Source: Cryptomeria japonica (lineage: Eukaryota > Streptophyta > Pinopsida > Cupressales > Cupressaceae). Taken from it: DNA of 40,000 nt. The notes under the pieces were generated by a model. That model was not told the origin of the DNA, searched no databases, and was given only the letters and a program-made list of their open reading frames with translations. The translations under genes were made by a program, and so were the position numbers. Below, in pieces: positions 31,496-40,000 of this stretch. Each line of letters begins with the position of its first letter. Position 1 is the stretch's first letter. Location of the stretch: positions 819,619,396 through 819,659,395 of the forward strand of contig NC_081414.1 in NCBI RefSeq assembly GCF_030272615.1, written 5' to 3'.

Positions 31496-33539
31496 GAGCA
31501 AAGATGAAATTACAATGCCAATATAAATGCAATAAATAAAAAAATTATACCTTCATTACAACTTTGTGTCGTGCTCCAATTAATGAATGATTGCAATGTG
31601 GATGCTCCTTTCTTTGATGTTACTCAATTCAATAATATTTAAGTGTTATGAATGATGGATGTCAATGTCTCTCGGTAAGCCTTCTTAAATATACTTTCCA
31701 AGTTGGGCATAGGGGCTCATATTGAAGGATTAATTCAAAGGCCAAGATTTCTTTTCATGGATGTGAATCTTAGCCTCTTGACAAGTGATAAAATAAGGTG
31801 AAATCTACTTGATCATCGAATGAGATTTCCCTAAATCGCAAGTTGTAATGAGATGTAAGTGGGAAGAGATGGAGGAGATAAGTAGAGGCTGGATAATCGG
31901 AGATGAAATGGACAGTCAAGATTACTCCATGTTACATGCTCAAATATGTGTGAGAAAGGATTAGGGACACGTGGAATTAGGAGACATGTAGGAAGATAAA
32001 TTGTCTAGATTTGCTCCTTGGTTTTAAAATAGAAGGTGGAGATTAGAGAATAAGGTTTTTTAGTCTTTTATGGTATGACATGAAATTTTAAGCTAGAGAA
32101 AATATTAAAAGATGATTAATTAGCCTAATTAATAAAATAAAAATATACTATTTAAATGATTATTTGGAGTAATTTTGTGCTAAGGCTAATTAATTAACAC
32201 TACGGATGTGCAGGGGTATTAACTATGATTGATTGGTTAAGTTAGTCAAATTGAATAATCCATGGAAAAACTAGTTTAGGGTAATTAGCTAAATTAGTTG
32301 AATAATAAATTATTTAATTAATTTTGGGAAATTTATGTGAAGAAGTAAGAGAAAATTTGGGGTATTTACTACCATCATCTAGCTACAATTAGGATGATCA
32401 TTATTTGACTACAATAAAGGTGAGTGCATAAACTATGACTAAGATTTGAGCTCTCCATTTATTTGTAACTACAACTAGTCCACCAAGGCCTTTAAATTAA
32501 ATTGGTATTATCTTATCATAACTAATAAAAGCACCATTATTGCTGATTTTTCATTACACTAATAAGACACATAGCAAGTGCACACAATTTATTTTCACAA
32601 ATTTAACATCAGTAGGTTCAACATAGATATATACCTTATCAATCTTTTTTCAACTATCTATTTCAACTCCATGCTTTTTTCTCACGATTTTAACAACCTC
32701 ATTTGATGGCCTTACTTTGTATTTATACTAAATTCTTGAATTCCTTCCTATAGCATTCCATTGGTTGAACTAGGTGTCAGGATTAAGGTGCCATCTACCT
32801 TGTAAATCCTATGACATGGTTTCAACATCCTTGGAAAGTGTCCTAAGGAATTTAGGGTGTATTGGAAAAATAAATTGTAATATTTATTCATTATTATTTT
32901 TAATACATTCATAAGGGGTGATGGGTTCCATTATCAACGATAAAGGTGGGTTTTGAACACAATTACTTAATATTGTTTCCCCATATGTAGATGCTTAAAA
33001 TGGGATAATTAATTCCTTTTGTCCTTCATCACAATAATAGCGACATTCATTGATATTTTTTGCACATGTAAAATCTTAAGCATATTTTAATTATCTATTC
33101 TTTTTGAGGTGTATCTAAATTGGTGTTTCCACCTATTTCTATGCACATATTTTTATGAATATCCTTGATAATTCATGCTCATTTACTTTGGTCACATTAT
33201 CCTTAAGTTTTTCTCTCCTTGATCATATGAGGAAATTCGACCACTCATATTGTAATTGAGATTGACACCCAACCATGCAGTTTATTTGACGTAGGTCCAC
33301 TTATGCATCATAACTATACATTAATATAATCCTTGTAAAATAAAATACCCCTTATTTTACTAGGTTTTGCCTTGTCCTTGTAAATATTTCATTGCATATT
33401 CACACCAATTCATTAAGTTGTCATGTTTTATAAGATCATAAGAGAAATTACAATTCTATATAAACATTAATTTGGAGCCATTAGCTCGGAGACATTGTAT
33501 TATGATTACAATATAAATAACATTAATCCAAAGACATTG
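31496..33539. other. Gene-free AT-rich interval
   Basis: About 2 kb with no reading frame, RNA gene or bounded repeat that I can support. Confidence 0.5.
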
Positions 33540-33960
33540 TTTTGTATTACAATTTACTTTATAATTTTTTCAAGATACTAAACACAAATATCTTTATTAG
33601 AGTATTTATTAGTGGAAGCACATGATTTATTCAAGTCAAAATTTTAATTAACTATAAGCATGATCACTATAAACCTCTTTATCTAGTAACCCAAATTTAT
33701 AAAATGATAATTAAGGTGTCTTCAATAAGAATTCCTTAAGGTTCACACCTTTATATAATTCTTAGAAAAATGGGAAACTATGGGGTGTTGCATCCTTGCC
33801 CCTTGGGAAAATTCACCCTTGCAACTTAAAAATAAAAATAAATTCAAAGTTGGGTTTGTGTTGATTTCTCTACACCTTAACCTAACCAATATTGTGTTGT
33901 TAGAGTTGAAATGTTCATTGATATAGGATTTAGATTGGTTCCATTTGAATATTATTGTCA
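33540..33960 (+). repeat. Dispersed repeat, copy 2
   Basis: Collinear with 28270-28700: CCTCTTTATCTAGTAACCC (33671), AATAAGAATTCCTTA, GCATCCTTGCCCC, ACCTTAACCTAACC and ATAGGATTTAGATT. The minus-strand frame 33961-33743 is inside it and is not supported as a gene. Confidence 0.65.
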
Positions 33961-34156
33961 TCGTCCATCATCATACAAGTCTAATTAATAAAATGGATTA
34001 AATTAGACATATTTATGTAATGTACATACACACAGAATATGCAATTTTATCATGTATGAGGGTATGACAAGTCTATAGAATCTCATGATCCCCTTAAAAA
34101 ATTCACTCTCAAAATACTTTCTCTTGCAAAAATTGTTTTTGATTAAGGAAAAACAA

Positions 34157-34220
34157 GTTTTGAAAGGACCTGAAACCCTATACAAAATAGGTTTTGGAAG
34201 GACTTGAAACCCAAACCTTA
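34157..34220. repeat. 34-bp diverged tandem duplication
   Basis: GTTTTGAAAGGACCTGAAAC at 34157 and GTTTTGGAAGGACTTGAAAC at 34191. Confidence 0.75.
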
Positions 34221-35900
34221 AGATAAACCTAAAAGTTCACCCAATGATACAGTACATAAGTGAGACACGACAAAACCAAAAAAAAAGAAGGGGGACAGCG
34301 CAAGAAGGACCCCTAACAAGAAACAATGAGCTGCAAAAACCAAAGACCAACAAGCAGCCCCAACCCAACCAGGACGGATCAAGGATTTGATCTTGCAAAA
34401 AATGGTATAGGAGTGTAATTTAAATTAATGCAACTTTTTACAATTACCTACATTGGGTTTCATTCAACCACTATTAAATTGTATTACTTGTTGCTCTATT
34501 TCCTAAATAATAACCAATCCAATAGAGATTCAATCTTCAGTTCTAACCCAATTTAATTGTATTCTATATATTATTCTATACATGTAGTAATAAACTTATG
34601 ACCCCATTCATAACGAATTATAATGAATGGTGTAGGAAAATTTGACCAAAAGTAATAATTTTTTCCATAGTGTTTGATTTTCCTTGTCATACATTCACAA
34701 CATAGATCTTCTAGAATCCAATTAACGTATTCTAATTTTTTATTTTTTAAGGAATATGAAATAATCAAATTCAATTTGGTTCTAAGTGCCAAGTTTTAAA
34801 ATTATTATGGATCCATGAGATAAACATTGGAAATAATTTTATAGTCCCATGAAGTCTGACAATCAAGTTATATAGTTCAACTAATTTCTCCTACATCTAT
34901 GGTATCTTGAGTCATTGAGAATGTGTGACCTTGGTGAACTTTTTCAACTCAACTAAGATTGTGTTATGTTTGCAACAAGTACTAGGTAATCATATTGCAA
35001 ACTCTAACAAAATTAAATCTTGTTTCCACTCAAAAATATCACATTGATATAATAGATGTAAGGGAGCTAAGGTAGCATAACAACTTCCTACACTAATCCT
35101 GAGAGGAGGGTTATGCAAAAGTTTTTCAAACTTTTACAATAGTTATAGAAGTTAAACAAAAAGAAATATAAATTACATTCATACCACAATGCATTAAAAC
35201 CCTTTCAAGATAAAACCTCACACTCCAGAAGCTACCCATTGTATTATTCTAAAATTAACAAAATTATAATATAGTTGTAGATTAAACTTCTCAGAGGAGT
35301 ATTGCTAGCCAGAGATTTTAAGGCAACTCAATAGCTATTAGACTCTTATAATACATCACAATATCTAGCCACAATATAATGCCCTCATAAAAATGGTTTC
35401 CTTCTAGGGAAATTAAAGCCAATATAATATCTACCATTAGGTATATGACTGTTATCCCTCAATTTGAGCAGTGAAAATTTTAAAGCTTACCCCTGCCAAG
35501 GCACTTGATGGACCCGCGGTCTTAAACAAAAAATGTTTCCTTTCTAGCCATGAGCTATACTGATCACAACAAATGCCATCGATCAGACCCTCATATTGTA
35601 TGAGAAGATGTCGTTTTTCCCTCTTTATTTTCTAAACATCCAAGTCCTAAGTCGCGACTTTTATGTGTTTTCAAAGCCAGTCGTTGGTCCCTCACATTTC
35701 TTAACCATGTTGTGGAGTTATAAGTTTCTATAAGTTCTCGATTACCCAAGTCGTCTCCTTAGTCTCTTTGTCTTGGTCACTTGGGCTAAAGTTATTGAAA
35801 GTCCAAAAGTTTCGATCATTGGTTCTGAAGTTCTAATTTATCATGATCAAGCGATTTGTAAAGTGTTGCCTAGGTTTTTTGGGTGTCGCCACCTTCTAAA
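34221..35900. other. Gene-free interval
   Basis: 34250-34390 is A-rich on the plus strand with a higher GC content and looks like the end of a decayed element, but nothing identifies it. The rest is AT-rich without a gene. Confidence 0.4.
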
Positions 35901-35942
35901 ATGATATGTATGGACTAACCTTGATTTATTATCGGTAAAGCC

Positions 35943-36740
35943 TTGATATACCAGAACCTTGTGTTGGGATCATCGTTTCTCGATTTTATCCCGATGCCCA
36001 ACATTCCCTTGCAACCCGATGTCGAAGTATTGGAGGATTCAAATCTTTGTTTGTCATGGTTCCATCTCAGCTTGTCGCTATGCGACACTCAGATTCCAAG
36101 AAATAAATCAAGGAAAGATTTGCAAGTACCCATTATTAATGACAAATTAAATAGTTGGAAGCACATAAAGGTGGCGGCGAAGGCCGTAAAATTTGATATT
36201 ATTATCTTTTTGCAAGAAATTTAATGCACCACCCTCAAGAGCAAATCAAAGTAACACATGCCATTATGAGTTTCCTTTCCCCAAATGGTTCTCCCTCATT
36301 ATGGCTAGCTTCCATTTGATAATCTAGACCTAAATTGGACAGCAACTGAGCAAGGCAATATTATCTTAGGATTGCAGTCTCTTGCATGAAAACAACAAAC
36401 TAAATTTGTTGAATATAGAAAGACTATCACTTTGCTAGAAAAGGTTGCAGAGCAAGCTAGAAATCACGAACAATGTCTGGAGGAAGAAATTGTTGCAAGA
36501 AGGGGACCTGGTAATTAGTTTTCAGACATGGTGATTAAAGGAAAAGAGCCTATGATTCAGCCAAATGTGGAACACATGCAGGATGACATCCTTTTCGACC
36601 TGACCGACCTTTCTTGGGAACTTATAGAAGATAGAGATGAATTTTCAACAGTTCTCTCGGTACTTATAGAAGAGGAAACAAAGGCAGAGATGATCGATAA
36701 TCAGATTGCTAGTCAGAATCCAGTGTCCAAGGAAGAATAA
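35943..36740 (+). pseudogene. Unrecognised degenerate reading frame
   Basis: One plus-strand frame is coding-like in two pieces: 35943-36224 (93 codons) and about 36280-36740, which is broken by TAG at 36306-36308, a TGA near 36388 and a TAG near 36516. The second piece contains a helical, charged stretch (TLLEKVAEQARNHEQCLEEE) that could be a coiled coil, then an acidic C-terminus ending in PVSKEE. No zinc knuckle, protease, RT or integrase motif is visible. It is followed 160 bp later by a TATA-like box, as a retroelement gene is followed by its 3' LTR, but no LTR ends were found. Confidence 0.35.
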
Positions 36741-36899
36741 GCGTGAAGTTGGTAGTTGTTTATAATGCAAGGATTAATGGTAATGATATAATTTTATGAT
36801 AATTTTATTTTCTTTAAATCATATTTAAAAGCAGCCATTTTCAAAGACTATTTCTATGGAAGGAATCATTTCTTGGAAAATGAAAAAGGGGTTTTTAGG

Positions 36900-36907
36900 T
36901 ATAAATA
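36900..36907 (+). promoter_or_regulatory. TATA-like box, possibly of an LTR
   Basis: TATAAATA in the context TTTTAGGTATAAATAGATG, downstream of the degenerate frame 35943-36740. It would be a Pol II core promoter in an LTR, but the LTR is not demonstrated. Confidence 0.3.
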
Positions 36908-39236
36908 GATGATAAAATAGATTAGAAAGGGGAAAGAACAATATAGTTTTCTTTTCTACATAATTTTATAGTATAGGGATGTTGAATCTGTGAACTCACA
37001 TTTTGACATTGAAGGAATAAAGAGAATATTTTTTTAGTCTTTGAATTTATTAATGTTTTCTTTTAATTGCAATGAACTGTGCTTCTTTGTAATTACTTTC
37101 AGTGTTATTCTATTATATCGGACTATGTATGTATGTATTTAATTATGAAGCTTTGAATTTAGATTAAGTGATATGTTGAAAAGGATTTGTTGTTCTTTCT
37201 TTCCCTGAATATCATTTGTGAGTGTGGGATAAGTAAACTTTGTGTTGTTTGTCTACATTCAATTCATTCTAAAATCTATCTTTTGCATCTACTTTCATGG
37301 TTATGGGTAGGTGTTCGTTTGCCCTTTTTGCTTTCTGGTGAAAAGCATACCCCGTATTTTCATTCCTTGCATATCATTTGAAGGTCGATGCACCTTGTAA
37401 AATAAGCAGCGAGCATTTGCAAATACCATTGCAAGTGACTCAACTTGTAGTGTCCCCTCTCTTTTGGCTTGTCAGATTTTGTGGCTTTGAGTTTCTATGT
37501 GGTTTCGCTCCTTTTGGTGCTGGTCAAATTTGGACATTGGATTTGAGGCTTGCTATGTCTTATGGATAGTACATATAGCATTCATGTTTATGATGTATGG
37601 ATCTTTAGATGAATAATTGCATGATGTTGTCCTTGATTTGATTACATGATGTTATTTTGATTGGATAGTTAGATGATTATTGGAGATAGATTAATTACGA
37701 GTTCTTTACATATATTGATGTTGTTGATTTGATGTACATTACTCATTACCTCTGATATGCTCAGGTGAAAGGGAAAAGCATCGCACTACTCTTTACGAGC
37801 AAGCTACATCACTTCCATTCCCTTTTCACGATAGGATATTATGTGGATTTTATATGTATATGCATGACAATTTGTTGTTATGTAGCTGCAGGTACCGAGC
37901 ATCGATTCCATCTAAACCTTCAGGTCTGAGCATGCTCTATGACCCAATGGTAATGTGGAAATGGGAGTTATTAGTTAGGCCCAGTTGTACAATCGTTCCT
38001 ACGAAACAAGACCCTCATCAGGTAACCTTGTACCTAGGTTATCTGGTCAGGTCGATTGTTAGCCTTGTTGACCCTAGTGTTGTTGTCCCAATGCGTCACC
38101 CTTGTGCTTAGTCTAATGTTATCTTATATTTATAAAGAGAAATAGTAATATTAATAAGTAATAATTATCTAGTTTTAATGTTTAATTAACCAATAAAATT
38201 GATAACGAATTCAACATTATACAATTTAATTGTGAACCTTAAGACTTAAATTATTTATTCATGTTGAAAGGATTAATTATATAGAGAATTATATATATTT
38301 AATTATGTATTTTCCTTATGCTCTTGATATAATCTATCAAAAAATATAATTACTATTTAATTGTTTTATAGAAAAAAAATGAATATGCTTATGGGAGTCA
38401 CAAGAAAATAAGTAATTTTGGGAGTAATGGGGACAATTTTTGCATGCTTATGGATGGGGAGTTACTTTCGAGGAAATGAATAACTCCTTGCTTTTTGGGG
38501 AAAAGGAGGGGGGAGGCAGATGGGTGGATTTCCATGAGGAAAATTTGTGTAGGAAAAATTTTTGGGGTTTGGGATCTTTGTATGAAATTGGAGAATTCTT
38601 TGGGATTTTCTAGGGAATCATCAGTTTGAGAAATTTTTGGGAAATTAGAATTGGATTCTAGATTCTGGCTCTGGTGCTAGATCGAAGTATTTTGAGCTTT
38701 TGGATTTGACTTCTGAAGAAATTTGTAGTGCCATGATTTGTCTTCAAGAGGGAGACTCCATGTTGGAACCATTCTCAATCTTGGTTATTACTAGAAGAAT
38801 TATATGTTGTTTATTTTTGGTAGACATATATGTAGATTGTTTGCGAGTCTCAATATTTGCATGGCGTCTTTATCTATGTATAATGTAGATGCTTAGGTCT
38901 CTGTTTTACCGTTTGTTTTCAAAACTGGTGCTTCCACATTTCTTATCCCTTGTTCTAACCTAATAATTGTAGATTCACCCTCTTATGGCCGATTGATACA
39001 ATTGGTAATCTTTTTGAGTTAGCCGTACATTCTTACCAGTTGCTTTTCCGAGTTGATTGATTGGCATAATCGACTATATCATTTCATTAACCTATTCATT
39101 TATTTTGGTATGCAATTGTTACAACTGATCAATGTAACTAGCTTGTTCCCATGCTAATCGATTAATGATCGATATGTAATATGTTTTAATGCTGACCCTT
39201 TTTTTATTGATATTCATGATAGATTTTGATACTAAA
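36908..39236. other. Gene-free interval
   Basis: Several short plus-strand frames occur (37187-37381, 37378-37569, 37854-38111, 38700-38888), none with a recognisable motif. A purine tract AAAAGGAGGGGGGAGG at 38502-38517 could be a polypurine tract, without further support. Confidence 0.4.
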
Positions 39237-40000
39237 TGTAAAGTACTAATGCCAATAGCTAACAAGATGAGAGGGGGGGTGAATCATACAAACTTAATCT
39301 TCCATAAAATCAACATATTCAACCTCGGTAACATATACTTCAGCAATATAACCAAAAACTGCTAAACATGTGAACTCATAAACACATAATCATCATAACA
39401 CATATAACACTAGATTTAACATGGAAACCCAAATACGGAAAAACCACTGTGGGATTTCGGACCCACTAAGAAATATACTCTTCTAGAGTATGTTCAGTTA
39501 AAAGCAAATCCTGTTAAAGATTACAAACACATTGCTAGATGTGACTCAGTTAAGGGATTTCCCTCAGATCTGTTACGATCTTCACTTTGTTAGAAGTGAC
39601 CTTGTGAAAGGATTTCAAACACTCATTTAGAATGTTACCTTGCTAGAGGATTTACAAATAAGACTGTTAAGTCCACTCGGTTAAGAGATTTCTCTGTTAT
39701 TCAGAATAAACAACAGTAGTAAATATATCTAAAACTTCACATCTAAAATCCTAAAGTAGATTCTTATTTGCTCAAAACAATCCTGTCATAAGACTTATCT
39801 AGTCTTCTGCTGGGCTTCCTACTCTGTTTTTCAAATAGGTCTTCAAGCTTTTGTGCTCGGTAATCACTATATAGCATCCCTGTGCTTACACTTGCCCGCA
39901 TAAATTGTTCATCAATGATTTCTTATTTATAAACAATTCTAACCGCTTAATCTCCTTGATCACATTTCCCATGATCAATCTTAGCCATCAGATCTTCAAT
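39237..40000 (-). mobile_element. Copia LTR, minus orientation, cut by the window edge
   Basis: On the plus strand it starts TGTAAAGTACTAATGCC (39237), followed by GAGAGGGGGGGTGAATCA (39271), the complement of the Copia ATTCACCCCCCCTCTC block. The complement of TTTTTCCGTATTTGGGTTTC lies near 39430, matching the module at 31332. From 39480 to 39720 there are degenerate repeats of about 45 bp with GTTA(A/G)(A/G)GGATTT. The other end lies outside the window, so neither LTR length nor duplication can be checked. Confidence 0.6.

Noticed and set aside
37187-38888. Four short plus-strand frames as small genes
   Set aside because: None has a recognisable domain, signal or coding bias, and stops surround them at the density expected by chance.

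Overview
The window is AT-rich nuclear DNA from a seed plant with a large genome, most probably a conifer or other gymnosperm. The reasons are the density of decayed retroelements, long gene-free stretches, plant L1-type LINEs with a plant RNase H domain, Copia LTRs carrying the plant-typical run of C before CTCTCA, and an LTR whose minus-strand start reads TGTAGCGTCCTAAAATT. The taxonomic guess is inference. I see no intact host protein-coding gene, no rRNA or functional tRNA gene, and no organellar or bacterial DNA.

Layout. 1-3290: a LINE remnant on the minus strand (LINE C: zinc-binding and RNase H parts of ORF2, with an unidentified coding-like 3' region). 4540-5130: irregular repeats of an AACAAGGTTCTCACAAC-like motif. 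6289-6601: a tRNA-derived SINE bounded by perfect 17-bp target-site duplications. 6700-7800: an unrecognised reading-frame remnant followed by a purine tract and LTR-like sequence. 7902-17059: a 9.16-kb LINE (LINE A, minus strand) with ORF1 and ORF2, bounded by a perfect 20-bp duplication. It sits inside an older degenerate reading frame (7783-18960) and is itself interrupted by a 1,221-bp solo LTR (8220-9440, 5-bp duplication ATCCC), so three layers of insertion are stacked. Its 3' region also carries a large TG/AC/TA microsatellite block and an imperfect 40-bp foldback.

18960-24700: AT-rich, with three local tandem duplications and no gene. 24709-26753: an internally deleted Copia element (minus strand, duplication ATCAT-like 5-mer ACTAT) made of one complete LTR, a polypurine tract, the last codons of pol and a shortened second LTR. 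26900-27010: a TTG trinucleotide tract. 27345-27836: a 492-bp terminal-inverted-repeat element flanked by TA. 28805-30607: a 5'-truncated LINE (LINE B, plus strand) with a 17-bp duplication; downstream of its RNase H domain it carries an extra 231-codon reading frame that I do not recognise. 31000-31495 and 39237-40000: further Copia LTR pieces of related type, in opposite orientations. 35943-36740: another unrecognised degenerate reading frame followed by a TATA-like box.

How the parts relate: the three LINEs are different subfamilies and are all inactivated, mainly by TAG codons, a pattern that fits deamination of methylated CAG. The LINEs are a plausible source of the SINE's mobility, since both leave long duplications and A-rich tails. 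The best candidates for something undescribed are the third reading frame in LINE B, the hidden N-terminal extension of LINE A ORF1, the SINE family with internal tandem duplications, and the TA-flanked inverted-repeat element.
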